From Ramicandelaber brevisporus (taxonomy: Eukaryota > Kickxellomycota > Ramicandelaberales > Ramicandelaberaceae), in the NCBI GenBank assembly GCA_025201865.1, contig MU602995.1, positions 1 to 27,214 on the forward strand: a stretch of DNA of 27,214 nt, read 5' to 3'. Position 1 is the stretch's first letter, and each line of letters begins with the position of its first letter. The notes below the pieces were generated by a model. The model was not told the origin of the DNA, did not search any database, and worked only from the letters and a program-made list of their open reading frames with translations. Shown piece by piece: positions 1 to 9,689 of this stretch. The position numbers and the translations under genes are program-made.

Positions 1-793
1 CACAGTGGCTAAGCGACACCAGCACGGTATTCGACTCAGCACCACTCACTCGACAGCGCGATGTGATCATCCACCACAATCGTCGCTCTCCCCACTCACC
101 TTTCCTTCCTTCCTTCCTTCCTTCGCTCCGCCGCCGGCTAGCCGCACATCTGATCTACTTTTGCGCAGCTGCCGTCCGCGTCGAGCCACATGCCCAGCGC
201 ATCCTCTAATTCAATCCATCTATTCCATTCAATCGTTTTTAAAACCTCAATTGTTATTCACTATCATCGCCAAACCATAGCTGTGTCTGTCCAGCCGCGA
301 GGCACCGACCAGCCGGCTCGGCCTTCTCCCATCCACCTCTTTGTTGTTCTGTCGTAGTCTTTCAAGTGCAGCTATGCATAGATGCAAGTATCGCTATCCG
401 GCAGCTGAGTCAAGCACCATGGCGCTAACGTACTTTTTTCCTTTTACAATCAGACGACCGCAGCAATCGAAAGCATTTACGAACCTCAGCTGACGCATCG
501 TTTATGTCATACATGCTGTGATTGGTGAATTCGGCAATGACTGCTCCAATTCGCCGGACTGAAATCGACGGAGAATGCGAATGTAATTCCACAAATCAGA
601 AGAAGTTCTCACGCCTCGCCGTTAAAAGTCGTCGACTCCGTTTGCGCCTGATCGACTATCTTTTTTCCTTCTCCCTCTCCCCCTCCTCCATCAACCTTCT
701 TCGCCTTCTTCAACCTTTTCACCTTCTTCACTTCTTGACTTCTTTTCTCCCCACACACAAACTCACACTACCAAAAACTTCTCAAGACAACCC
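1..793. other. Upstream region of the aldehyde dehydrogenase gene, no gene seen
   Basis: No convincing protein gene is visible in this stretch. Short open frames here are low-complexity and do not resemble proteins. It holds a TTCC-type tetranucleotide run at about 102-124 and a long pyrimidine tract ending about 40 bases before the ATG at 794. The most likely content is the promoter and 5' leader of the downstream gene. Confidence 0.6.
660..752 (+). promoter_or_regulatory. Pyrimidine-rich promoter/leader tract
   Basis: About 90 bases are almost entirely C and T, with repeated CTTCTT and CCTTCTTC-type words, followed by an A/C-rich leader up to the ATG at 794. CT-rich blocks just upstream of the start are a known feature of strongly expressed genes in many fungi. 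The strong codon bias of the downstream gene agrees with high expression. The transcription start itself is not visible. Confidence 0.5.
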
Positions 794-2428
794 ATGTCGT
801 CTGCATCTCTGCTTCGCTTTGCTTCTGCTGCCAAGTACAGCGCTGCTCGCCGCACTATGGCCAGCGCTGCTGCCTCTGCTCCAAAGATCAGCCCAGCCAA
901 AATCCTCTCCGAGCTCGGTCTGGATGCCAACGGTGTTAACCATGGTGTCTACAACGGCCAATGGGGCGGCAGCGGTGCCGTTGTCGAGTCTGTCAACCCA
1001 GCTACTGGCGAGGTTCTCGGCGCTGTCCGCACCGGTACCGTCGCTGACTACAATGCCACTATGGAGCGTGTTGTCAAGACCAAGAAGCTGTGGCGTGAAA
1101 TCCCAGCCCCACGCCGTGGTGAAATCGTTAGACAAATGCGCGAGGCCCTCAATGACAAGCTCCAACCACTCGGTGGTCTGGTCTCGCTGGAGATGGGCAA
1201 GATTCTGCCAGAGGGTGTTGGCGAGGTCCAGGAGTACATTGACATTGCTGACTATGCTGTCGGTCTGAGCCGCATGCTGAACGGCAAGGTTATCCCATCT
1301 GAGCGTCCTGGCCACATGATGGTTGAGATGTGGAACCCACTTGGCACTGTTGGTGTGATTTCTGCTTTCAACTTCCCAGTTGCCGTGTACGGCTGGAACA
1401 GCGCGCTGAGCTTGGTTTGCGGTAACCCAGTTGTGTGGAAGGGTGCACCAACCACCAACCTGTGCTCCGTTGCCGTCACCAAGATTCTTGCCGAGGTTCT
1501 CGAGAAGAACAACTTGCCAGGTGAGATCTGTGCTCTGGTAACTGGTGACGCCGATGTCGGCAAGGCCATGGCTGCCGACCGCAACATTGATCTGCTGTCG
1601 TTCACTGGCAGCACCAAGGTTGGCCGTGACGTTGGTGTCGCTGTTCAGAGCCGCTTCGGCCGCTCTTTGCTTGAGCTCGGTGGTAACAATGCCATCATTG
1701 TTGCCCCAGATGCTGATTTGGATCTGGCTCTCCGTGCAATCCTTTTCGCTGCCGTCGGTACTGCTGGCCAGCGCTGCACCACCACTCGCCGCCTGTTCCT
1801 GCACAAGTCCCAGCACGCTGAATTCACCGCCAAGCTGATTGAGGCTTACAAGCAGGTCAAGATTGGCAACCCACTGCACGATGGTGTTCTGTGCGGTCCA
1901 CTCCACACCAAGGCTGCTGTTGAGCAGTTCCGCAAGGGCATCGAGGAGGTCAAGAAGCACGGTGGCGAGATCCTCTACGGTGGCCAGGTCTTTGACAACG
2001 CCTCCACTCACGCACACCTCGCCGGCGGCAACTTTGTCCAGCCAACCATCACCAAGGTCAAGGCCAACTCTCCAGTTGCCCAGGATGAGCTCTTTGTCCC
2101 AATCCTGCACACCATTGAGTACGAGACTGTCGAGGAGGCTATTGCCGCCAACAACAGCGTTCGCCAAGGCTTGTCCAGCTCCATGTTCACATCCAAGCCA
2201 GAGAACATCTTCAAGTGGATTGGCCCATCTGGCTCGGACTGCGGTATTGTAAACGTCAACATTCCAACCAACGGTGCCGAGATTGGCGGTGCCTTCGGTG
2301 GCGAGAAGGAGACTGGTGGCGGCCGCGAATCTGGCAGCGACTCGTGGCAGCAGTACATGCGTCGTCAGACCTGCACCATCAACTACTCCGGTGCTCTCCC
2401 ACTTGCTCAAGGTATCAAGTTCGAGTAA
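794..2428 (+). CDS. Aldehyde dehydrogenase, ALDH7A1/antiquitin type, probably mitochondrial
   Basis: A 544-residue NAD(P)-dependent aldehyde dehydrogenase. The antiquitin family oxidises alpha-aminoadipic semialdehyde and related aldehydes to acids. Visible core motifs are FNFP at 192-195 (oxyanion Asn193), WKG with Lys216, FTGSTKVG at 270-277, ELGGNN with general base Glu294, and GQRCTT with nucleophile Cys328. The GTAGQRCTT context and the [17 protein letters not shown] block near the C-terminus are typical of ALDH7 rather than ALDH2 or betaine aldehyde dehydrogenases. The first 30 residues are rich in Ser, Ala and Arg with no acidic residues, as in a mitochondrial presequence; Met22 could give a cytosolic form. 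Codon choice is strongly biased (proline is nearly always CCA), suggesting high expression. No intron is seen. Family is confident; the exact substrate and location are inferred. Confidence 0.95.
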   Translation: MSSASLLRFASAAKYSAARRTMASAAASAPKISPAKILSELGLDANGVNHGVYNGQWGGSGAVVESVNPATGEVLGAVRTGTVADYNATMERVVKTKKLWREIPAPRRGEIVRQMREALNDKLQPLGGLVSLEMGKILPEGVGEVQEYIDIADYAVGLSRMLNGKVIPSERPGHMMVEMWNPLGTVGVISAFNFPVAVYGWNSALSLVCGNPVVWKGAPTTNLCSVAVTKILAEVLEKNNLPGEICALVTGDADVGKAMAADRNIDLLSFTGSTKVGRDVGVAVQSRFGRSLLELGGNNAIIVAPDADLDLALRAILFAAVGTAGQRCTTTRRLFLHKSQHAEFTAKLIEAYKQVKIGNPLHDGVLCGPLHTKAAVEQFRKGIEEVKKHGGEILYGGQVFDNASTHAHLAGGNFVQPTITKVKANSPVAQDELFVPILHTIEYETVEEAIAANNSVRQGLSSSMFTSKPENIFKWIGPSGSDCGIVNVNIPTNGAEIGGAFGGEKETGGGRESGSDSWQQYMRRQTCTINYSGALPLAQGIKFE

Positions 2429-2445
2429 AAACAAATATATCACCA

Positions 2446-2529
2446 TATAAAAAGGGAGGGGGTTATTGCACCCCGGAATACACTCCACGGGGCGCATTTC
2501 GGGGTGCAATAACCCCTTCCCTATAAAAA
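2446..2529. mobile_element. 68-bp palindromic MITE-like insertion with 8-bp flanking repeats
   Basis: Bases 2454-2521 form a near-perfect palindrome: two 34-base arms with no spacer and six differences, every one a transition. The outermost 22 bases differ at only one position. The element is flanked by identical copies of TATAAAAA at 2446-2453 and 2522-2529, which look like an 8-bp target-site duplication, the length typical of hAT transposons. It lies 17 bases after the stop codon at 2426-2428, inside the probable 3' UTR. It has no coding capacity. It could instead be a hairpin acting on transcript ends. Mobility is inferred; the symmetry and flanking repeats are seen directly. Confidence 0.6.
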
Positions 2530-2723
2530 TGCACGTCCTTTAAAAACAAAATTCATTAGTCTACACAGTTCAACAGCAAGAGCTGAAGTATACTTAAATC
2601 GAACTCATTAGAACTGTAAAAGAAATACTTGCCGCGATGCTTATAAACATAATCGATCATTGTACTAAAAGATGCAATTAAAAGTGGCACTATTTGAAGT
2701 TATAAACTTTGATTAAAAAGAAA

Positions 2724-4904
2724 TTATGAATTATTCAAAAGGCGCCAGAATTCAGGATCATCAGGAAGTGGCATATTAAACATGTTATATTGTGATGGTA
2801 GTTGAGGTTGCTTCGGAGGTTCTGTAGACGATGTTGCTGTTTGTGATTTATGAATATCGTCCTCATCACTAATATCACTGATATCCACTTCTATGTCATC
2901 TTCGTTGTCACACTGACTATTATTTTGACTAATCGAGTCACTTGCATTGACATTGTTGGTGCTCGCATCCAGCCGGGTAATGAGAAAGTATGAAGTACAC
3001 GTTTTCGCGTAAAGTAATCGCAGCATAAGAGCAGGAACTGTCAATAGCTGTTCACCTTTGTGGTCTATATACTGATGTCTGTTTCTAGACACAGTAGTGG
3101 AATAACAATATCCACAATCAGACGTAATGCACAGCCAACCTTGTACAATATCTTGATGCTGTTGCTGATTAAATGGCTGGTTGATTGCTGATACGAGATG
3201 TGAGTTGCTGGTGTGCTGATTGATATTGGGGTCGGTACCTCCAGTAATTCTAGTGCTCTCTGGCAGAAACTCATTCTCAATCGACTTTTCACTATATCCA
3301 TGTTTCTGTTGTAAATGAGTTAGCAAACATTCTGGAACCAATCGACATTCGTGACAAATGAACACTCCAGTTGTATGATGATAGCCACAACGAACGTCAT
3401 TCACTCGAAAATCACTCACCTTTAAATAATAAGTGGCGCGCTGTCTCCTCTTGATAATTGGCTGTTGCTGCTGCAGGTCATCGTCGTCTTCAATATTGGC
3501 ACGCTTTTGTTTCAATAATGCCCTATGTGCGCTTCGAATATGCACCTGAGTAGCATCAACTGTTTTGCATGTTGATTCACAATCTGGAACCGGACATGAC
3601 CATCGATCATTTAAAGACTGGCGGGTGAGAGTGTAAGTGTTACCATGCACATTAACTACAACTTCAAGTTTGTGCTCGCGTCTATGGCTGCCAAGTAGTT
3701 TAGATGAGTTGAAGATATGTTCACAATTAGGGCAATCACATTTCAATTGTCGTTTCTGATTTGATCCTTCTGTGGTCTCATTCTGGTCTGCACCATCTCC
3801 ATTCTCATCCTGAGCGTCCAATCCATTGTTGCTGTAGTGGAGTTTGTGCTGGTTGAGTCTGCTACTACTAGTCGTTACAGCGCCGCTTGCCTGATCAATG
3901 CGAGTGATGAGAAAACAAGAAGTGTGTAGTTTCGACGAATTTAGTCGCAGTACGAGCGAACGAACTGTTGTTATCTGTTCGCTTTGATGAAAGTATCTTC
4001 TATGATCATTCTTCTTCTTAGTTGAACTACCACAATATCCACAATCAGTTGTAACACACAGCCAACCTTGAAGAATATTCTGATGATGCCATTGATATGG
4101 GTTGCGAATAGCCGATGCGAGGTGCAGGTTGCTGACGTGCTGATTGATATTGGGATCTGCACTCCCATTGACTGCAGTTTCTGGTAGAGTAGAGTCGTCA
4201 ATCAATTTCTCATCAAATCCATGTTTCTGTTGTAAATGAGTTAGCAGACGCTCTGGTACCAGTCTACAGTTGTGACAGATGAACACTCCAGTTGTAATAT
4301 GATAGCCACAGCGAATTCCATTCACGTAAAAGCTATCCACATCCAAAAAATACTGTTTGAGCCGAGTCATCTGAGTGGGAGGCTGTTGATGCTGTTGCTG
4401 TTTTATAGTAATAACATGACATGCTCGAATATGACAGCGTGTGCCATCGGCTGTTTTGGTTGTTATTTTACAACCAGGAATCGGACATGACCATCGATCA
4501 TTTAACGATTGTCGGACCAGAGTGTAAATTTTTCCAAACACACTGAGTTCTGTTTGGAGCCTGTGCTCATGCTGGTGCATTCTCAGATTGCTACCATAAT
4601 AGAACTTACGACCACATCTATTATATTCACAGATATATTGTCGCTGAATACTGGGAGCTACTGTATCCTGACTCTGGTCAGTGTCTTCATCGATGTCTCC
4701 ATCACTGTCATCGTCACTCTCGGATCTGATGTATTCTTCTTTGACTTTTTCATTGTCAGCTTCCGAGTTAGACTCAACTTTGGTGTCAATGTCTGAAGTG
4801 TGTTTTTCGAGTTTGATATCACCAGTAGAGAGACTCGGCTCAAGCTTGACTTTCACGTCAACTGCTGTTGCTGCTGGCTCTGTCTTGATCTTCATGGTCG
4901 ACAT
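2724..4904 (-). CDS. Zinc-finger protein with two tandem four-finger modules
   Basis: A 726-residue probable nuclear protein built from an internal duplication, residues about 87-340 and 386-650. Each half carries four fingers with identical order and spacing. Copy 1: C92/C97/H110/H114, C140/C145/H158/H163, C210/C213/H223/H228, C283/C288/H301/H306. Copy 2: C389/C394/H407/H411, C437/C442/H455/H460, C517/C520/H530/H535, C592/C597/H610/H615. The third and fourth fingers (FICHxCRLVPExLLTHLQQKH, then GWLCxxxDCGYC) recall fungal OrsD-like domains. The N-terminus is acidic and Lys-rich, with four sumoylation-type psi-K-x-E motifs around residues 6-9, 19-22, 30-33 and 54-57. A second acidic stretch lies near the C-terminus. 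Codon use is far less biased than in the neighbouring aldehyde dehydrogenase, suggesting low expression. It is probably a DNA-binding regulator; its targets cannot be told. Confidence 0.85.
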   Translation of the reverse strand: MSTMKIKTEPAATAVDVKVKLEPSLSTGDIKLEKHTSDIDTKVESNSEADNEKVKEEYIRSESDDDSDGDIDEDTDQSQDTVAPSIQRQYICEYNRCGRKFYYGSNLRMHQHEHRLQTELSVFGKIYTLVRQSLNDRWSCPIPGCKITTKTADGTRCHIRACHVITIKQQQHQQPPTQMTRLKQYFLDVDSFYVNGIRCGYHITTGVFICHNCRLVPERLLTHLQQKHGFDEKLIDDSTLPETAVNGSADPNINQHVSNLHLASAIRNPYQWHHQNILQGWLCVTTDCGYCGSSTKKKNDHRRYFHQSEQITTVRSLVLRLNSSKLHTSCFLITRIDQASGAVTTSSSRLNQHKLHYSNNGLDAQDENGDGADQNETTEGSNQKRQLKCDCPNCEHIFNSSKLLGSHRREHKLEVVVNVHGNTYTLTRQSLNDRWSCPVPDCESTCKTVDATQVHIRSAHRALLKQKRANIEDDDDLQQQQPIIKRRQRATYYLKVSDFRVNDVRCGYHHTTGVFICHECRLVPECLLTHLQQKHGYSEKSIENEFLPESTRITGGTDPNINQHTSNSHLVSAINQPFNQQQHQDIVQGWLCITSDCGYCYSTTVSRNRHQYIDHKGEQLLTVPALMLRLLYAKTCTSYFLITRLDASTNNVNASDSISQNNSQCDNEDDIEVDISDISDEDDIHKSQTATSSTEPPKQPQLPSQYNMFNMPLPDDPEFWRLLNNS

Positions 4905-5271
4905 GGCTGGCTGACTGCTGGGTAGATCAGCTGCTCTATTCTGTTCTGTTGCTGTTGTTGGTAGCGATCAAACTTCAGTCGAGTAGTTGAGATGTGAAGA
5001 TGAAACCAAACCAGTCACTTCGTTTGTGGTGGCAAACGTCAGTAAAATCGACAAATCAGCCTGTCAAAGAATCACATCTATCCACGCTGTACCGCAACAA
5101 ATAAAACAACACTCCATACATTCATACACTGTGTGATCAGACGATGCAGCTTGTATTCAACAAGCATGACAATTAGGCTCGAAGCCTCTGTTTAATAAGC
5201 AGCTTGCGAATAAACTTTCAAAAGAAGAATGAATGAGAAAGAAGAAAAAGAAATGGTTAAGAAGACAACTA
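4905..5271. other. Intergenic: zinc-finger gene 5' flank and protease 3' flank
   Basis: Both neighbouring genes run on the minus strand. The part nearest 4905 should be the promoter and leader of the zinc-finger gene, and the part nearest 5271 the 3' flank of the protease. A small hairpin (AGGCT-CGA-AGCCT) lies near 5175. No RNA gene or further protein gene is seen. Confidence 0.5.
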
Positions 5272-8200
5272 TTAAACAGAAGCGTTGACTGTGACGCTAT
5301 AAATGTTCCATCCAGACTGCAACAAAGCCCAATCTGGCAACACATCGTAGATCTCATCAATGGCAACACTGGTCGGCGGTACCTGTCCTGCAAATCCGCA
5401 AATGGCCTTGAATGGCAGCTGCACATCTGGGACATCATCATCGTCATTGTTACCATCGACTCTCTTAGACACTATAGCGTCATCACCACCATTGTTACCA
5501 TCTTGAGCCGGCTTGGCGATAATGTACTCGATTCTGAACATGGCCACGCTTTCAGCAGTTCGCAATTGAACCTTGGGGCTACGATACGCCAAATCACCAG
5601 GTTGCAGCAAGAGCTTATCCATCAACTTGTCATCAATATGCTCGCTCAGGAAGAATGCACGTTGCACATACAGTGAGTACTCGGTGCCATTGGAAGATAC
5701 GATGCCGTCACCGCCAGCAGCCAAGAAGAACTTGTCATCAATGTCGAGTAAACAATGACGAGAGCCGTCAGCCACGATCATGCCCTCTGCAACAACAGAG
5801 TACATGTCAGTCACATCACCTGGCTCCATTGATTTGGCGGAAGCAGCCGTAGCTGGCGACATCTTGACGAGAGTCTGGTTGTAAATGAGCAGCTCGGCTT
5901 TTGGTGGAGCAATGTGCTGAACGTCACTGTTGATGGCGTGGCTATAGTCACGAAGCTTGTACTCACACTTGTGGAATCCATTTGAGCGTTTTTCACACTT
6001 GACACCGTTCTGGACAATGCTTGGCACTTGAGAAATGGCAGTCTTCAGACGAGCGCCATCAATTGCACTGGCAGTGACTGTGACTTCCGGAAGAGGCTGA
6101 TGGCCGTTAATCATATCAAGCATATCAGTTTCAGATGACAGACGAACGTTAACCTTCATTTGGCCCATCTTGTTGTCAAACGGAGCGACAAGCATATTGG
6201 CCACGGCAAGAATGACAGCGATAAACAACCAAAGGAGTGCGACACCAAGTGAGACACGGGCGGCGACGCGGCGAACAGCGTGGATATTCTTGGCACCGCG
6301 ACAGCGTCCACCACCACCACCACAATGACGACGACCTTCTTCGTTGGCTGCTGCAGGCTCGGTTGGACGCTCACAGGAAGTGTCATCAGAGCGAATGAAC
6401 CAGGTGAACGGCTTCAAAATAACGCCGGCCAGAGCATTGGTTGGATTCTCGAGACGAGAACGGTGCATAAAGTGCTTTGGAACATGGCGAGCAAGAGCCA
6501 CAGGCAAATGTGGCAATAGGATGAGAGCAAACCATACAGCGTCGATAGCACCAACAAGAACCAAAAGGAATGCAGGCGTGCCATCCTGGACAGCTTGGTG
6601 AAGAGCCAGTACAACAAAGTAAGTTGACTGCATCAGGAACACCAGCGGGAACAGAGTGGCAGCAAACAGTCGCACCACAGAGAGAACAAACTGTATGTAA
6701 TCAGTCAAAGTGTTCCAGCCACTGGATTCACCATGGAAATGGCGATGCTTACCGTGGAATCCATGATTATGACGGCGACCGCGACGAGACTTTGGCACAA
6801 GTGGAGTGGTTTCGTCGCCATCATCAACATTGACGGCGGTTGCGGTGGATGTGGCAGGGACTGGAGAGATGGCATCTTCATCTTCACGTGGAATAGTGAC
6901 AGGAAGACCAGTGGAGTTGATTTGCTGTGGCTGTGGCTGCTGTGGCTGTGGCTGCTGTGGCTGATGCTCAGTAGATTCACCAGTAATGTCCTCATCATCT
7001 TCATCAGACGAAGAAGCGGATACGACGGACGAGTCACTCAATGAAGGATCTGATACGGTTGAAGTAGTTCCGGCAGCATTCTCAACACGGCGACGCAGGT
7101 TATACTTGTGGGCAACTGCAACAAGCGAGCTGATGGTCTTGTAACGGAATGGACCCAGCACCTGGTCATCACTAAATGCGGTGCAGATGGCTCCAATAAC
7201 TGATGCACCCAGATACCACGGAAGTCTGTAAAAGTATCCAAATTCAGCGAGAGTAGTGGACAGGCCGACCGCAATGTTTAAGGTGGCCCAAACGAGCGGC
7301 AAGGCGTACCAGAGCCAGCGACGGCGACGAGCAGGATCAGCCAATGGACCGACTGTGGCAACTTCAGAAATGCGACGGATAAATGGAGGAGGAGTGCTGT
7401 CCTTGGAGAATGCAGTTAAAGAATGGGATTCAGCACGACGAATCTCAATGGCAGCAAATGGACCTTCAATTACTCCAAGGATGGCGGCAATGGCAGCAAA
7501 TTGGAATACAGACATGAACAGTATTGGATGGGCATGAACAACAAGTGGATTCACGTAAATAACTGCAATGCCTAAAATGAGACAGAGCAAAAGCGCACAG
7601 AGAGATGCCAAGAGGATGGCAACCAGCAGGCGAGTCAGCGGTGCAGCTACACTGTTGGCAAATGATAAATGCAAGATGCTGGTTCTGGTTGATGAAAGAC
7701 CATCAGAGTTATTTGAATGAGATGTCGCTGCTGGTGCTGCAGCTGCTACCGCCGCCGTCGGATTTGAAGTGGCATGCTGCTGCTGCTGCTGCTGCTGCTG
7801 TTCAGTGTTTGTGGCTGTTGGAGTTGCGGCTGTTGCAGTTTCAGCACCATTGTCGTTAGAGGATGAGCCGACGTCAATAGTGTCATCCTCTTCAACGGAC
7901 AGCAATGCAAAGGCTTGGCGCTGCAAAGTTGAAAAGTAGGCTGATCCACCACCGTAAACAACAAGGACAACTGAGAGAGTGACCAGTAAGATGTAAATGC
8001 CAATCTGCACACCAAATGTATTGACAATGGACCAGCGACCCAGCAAATCATACGTGTACAGCTGAGTTCTCCAGGGATCATTCTCTGGATCAATCATGCC
8101 TCCAGGTGGCGGCTTGGTCAGTGAAGCAGAGCCAGTCAGATTAACTGTTGGCGAGCGAGGAATATTTGGCAGCCAGTCAGAATCAACCGCTCCTCTCGCA

Positions 8201-9171
8201 ATGGCCATTGCGGCATGACCCATACTGGCAACGGCGTGAGGACCAGTTAAGCCAGCATTGTCATTCTTTGTGTGGTACCAGGCACGTGGATGGATAAATG
8301 CGTGATCAATACCAGGAATACCAGCCGCATCGTAAACCGACATGTCGCTACCTGACGGGACTACTCTCAGCAGATCAGTGCCTAGTCCAGATACAAGAGT
8401 TGCCGTGTTTTGGCGGCGGGCAAACTCTGAATACAAGGGCAATCCACGTCCGCGGAAAATCATTGCTGGTCCACCAACGCCGCCTCCTTCCAAATCAATG
8501 TATGCACGGACATCTGTAAACCATTTGTGGCCAATAAAGGCTTTGGCTCCCAGTAAACCATCCTCTTCACCACAGTCAAAATTGAAGATTAAGTCGTGCT
8601 TTGGGCGATGTAATACAAACTGACGAAGAGCCTCCAACATCACAACAACGCCAACACCTGCATCGGATGCGCCGTGAGATAAGCTTGCGCTGTCATAGTG
8701 CGCAGTCAGCATGAATGCATCTCTTTTGCTGTCTTCGCCCTTTAGTCTCACCAGAATATTTGCAGACTCGATCAAATACACTTCCACCGGACCCTCCGTC
8801 ATGAAATCGCGCCCAGTGTGCAGATAATCATGGTTGTCCAGGTCAATTTCCACCTCTTGCTTGTGCTTGAGATGGGCAGTAATGTTGCGGACGCTGTCAA
8901 CAATGTATGTGCGGACTCGCTCGATGGCTGGATTGTCCACACTGTGGCGGTCTCTAGTAATGTAGATGAGGTCATCAAACGCACGAGTCGCGTTGAATAG
9001 CTGGTCGACGGGAGTGCCTGGAGGCGAGTCCAAAGGAGTCTTGTAAAGCGCAGTGATGTTCCAGCCGACGAACAGTGCCGACAGCAGCAGAATAGACAGA
9101 GGCAGTATAACAGCTGCCAAAGTGCTGCGACGAAGCCGAGCTATGACAGCCGGCGCTTGCTGTCCTGTCAT
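5272..9171 (-). CDS. Vacuolar membrane M28-family metalloprotease (PFF1-like)
   Basis: A 1299-residue multi-pass zinc peptidase resembling yeast Pff1, which sits in the vacuolar membrane with its catalytic domain in the lumen. The open frame continues upstream only to a TTG, so the ATG at 9171 is chosen. The N-terminus has one hydrophobic helix at about 18-37, then the M28 domain. Zinc and catalytic motifs are HYD (His158, Asp160), SDAG (Asp170), CGEEDGLLG (Glu202/203), DLEGGG (Glu228) and HTKNDN. After this come several clusters of membrane helices and a C-terminal lumenal-type domain, as in the family. Between helices there are low-complexity loops: a polyglutamine run, a PQPQQ repeat, an acidic Ser-rich segment and a His-rich segment near residue 790. 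These loops make it longer than the roughly 980 residues of the yeast protein. Substrates are unknown. Confidence 0.92.
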   Translation of the reverse strand: MTGQQAPAVIARLRRSTLAAVILPLSILLLSALFVGWNITALYKTPLDSPPGTPVDQLFNATRAFDDLIYITRDRHSVDNPAIERVRTYIVDSVRNITAHLKHKQEVEIDLDNHDYLHTGRDFMTEGPVEVYLIESANILVRLKGEDSKRDAFMLTAHYDSASLSHGASDAGVGVVVMLEALRQFVLHRPKHDLIFNFDCGEEDGLLGAKAFIGHKWFTDVRAYIDLEGGGVGGPAMIFRGRGLPLYSEFARRQNTATLVSGLGTDLLRVVPSGSDMSVYDAAGIPGIDHAFIHPRAWYHTKNDNAGLTGPHAVASMGHAAMAIARGAVDSDWLPNIPRSPTVNLTGSASLTKPPPGGMIDPENDPWRTQLYTYDLLGRWSIVNTFGVQIGIYILLVTLSVVLVVYGGGSAYFSTLQRQAFALLSVEEDDTIDVGSSSNDNGAETATAATPTATNTEQQQQQQQQHATSNPTAAVAAAAPAATSHSNNSDGLSSTRTSILHLSFANSVAAPLTRLLVAILLASLCALLLCLILGIAVIYVNPLVVHAHPILFMSVFQFAAIAAILGVIEGPFAAIEIRRAESHSLTAFSKDSTPPPFIRRISEVATVGPLADPARRRRWLWYALPLVWATLNIAVGLSTTLAEFGYFYRLPWYLGASVIGAICTAFSDDQVLGPFRYKTISSLVAVAHKYNLRRRVENAAGTTSTVSDPSLSDSSVVSASSSDEDDEDITGESTEHQPQQPQPQQPQPQQINSTGLPVTIPREDEDAISPVPATSTATAVNVDDGDETTPLVPKSRRGRRHNHGFHGKHRHFHGESSGWNTLTDYIQFVLSVVRLFAATLFPLVFLMQSTYFVVLALHQAVQDGTPAFLLVLVGAIDAVWFALILLPHLPVALARHVPKHFMHRSRLENPTNALAGVILKPFTWFIRSDDTSCERPTEPAAANEEGRRHCGGGGGRCRGAKNIHAVRRVAARVSLGVALLWLFIAVILAVANMLVAPFDNKMGQMKVNVRLSSETDMLDMINGHQPLPEVTVTASAIDGARLKTAISQVPSIVQNGVKCEKRSNGFHKCEYKLRDYSHAINSDVQHIAPPKAELLIYNQTLVKMSPATAASAKSMEPGDVTDMYSVVAEGMIVADGSRHCLLDIDDKFFLAAGGDGIVSSNGTEYSLYVQRAFFLSEHIDDKLMDKLLLQPGDLAYRSPKVQLRTAESVAMFRIEYIIAKPAQDGNNGGDDAIVSKRVDGNNDDDDVPDVQLPFKAICGFAGQVPPTSVAIDEIYDVLPDWALLQSGWNIYSVTVNASV

Positions 9172-9689
9172 CTCGCGTTGAAAAAAAAAGATGAAGGAAA
9201 TGAAAGAAAATGAAGGAGATTTGTGTGTGCTGTGTTTGGTGGAGAAGGCGGGCGAGTAAAGTTGACACAAAAAGGGAGAGAAAGAAAAGTTCGCGTTGCG
9301 TTGTGCTGTGTTGTGCTGTGTTGCGCTGTGTTATGCTGTGCTATGCTGTGTTGTGTGCTTCGTGTTACTGCTGAGACAGTTTGAGTTGTGTTGTGTGTAC
9401 CGTTATATGAAGTCGCGCGTGGAGCGTTCCCTACGTAATAAATGCCAAGACTTTTTTGGTTGTCTTGGGCGGAGTGACAATATGTCTTACATAACACCGC
9501 ATGATGACAACAGCAACAATAAGGCCGCAGTAGTGGACAGCTTCCAACATTTGGAGCGAGGAAGACTAATACTCACTGGCTTACTTTATCACACCTCTCA
9601 AAGTAAATCGTCGTTTAAAATAAGCAAGTTTAATTTGAAAAACAGAAACAGAAACAAGAACAGAAACATGAATAGAAACCAAAAGTGGG
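9172..9689. other. Intergenic: protease promoter and PEX16 3' flank
   Basis: This 518-base stretch holds no convincing gene. Read on the minus strand, the segment next to 9171 is a C/T/A-rich leader for the protease gene, with a tract of ten-base repeats at 9301-9350. Near 9641-9680, just past the PEX16 stop, is a purine-rich run of AGAAAC/AACAGA words. Nothing resembling a tRNA or other structured RNA is visible. Confidence 0.5.
9301..9350. repeat. Five tandem 10-bp repeats
   Basis: Five consecutive ten-base units of the form TTGTGCTGTG, the first two identical and the others differing at one or two positions. A partial sixth unit follows. The tract lies about 130 bases upstream of the protease ATG, in its probable promoter or leader. 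On the minus strand it reads as repeats of CACAGCACAA. Because the phase is ten bases, equivalent faces of the DNA helix are repeated. Confidence 0.8.

Noticed and set aside
522-1268. Plus-strand open frame of 248 codons spanning the leader and 5' part of the aldehyde dehydrogenase
   Set aside because: It runs through the pyrimidine tract and then out of frame through a confidently assigned gene; the product is low-complexity.
782-2509. Minus-strand open frame of 575 codons over the aldehyde dehydrogenase
   Set aside because: Its codons lie exactly opposite those of the real gene. It stays open because the sense gene avoids TTA, CTA and TCA codons; the Trp-rich product reflects CCA proline codons read backwards.
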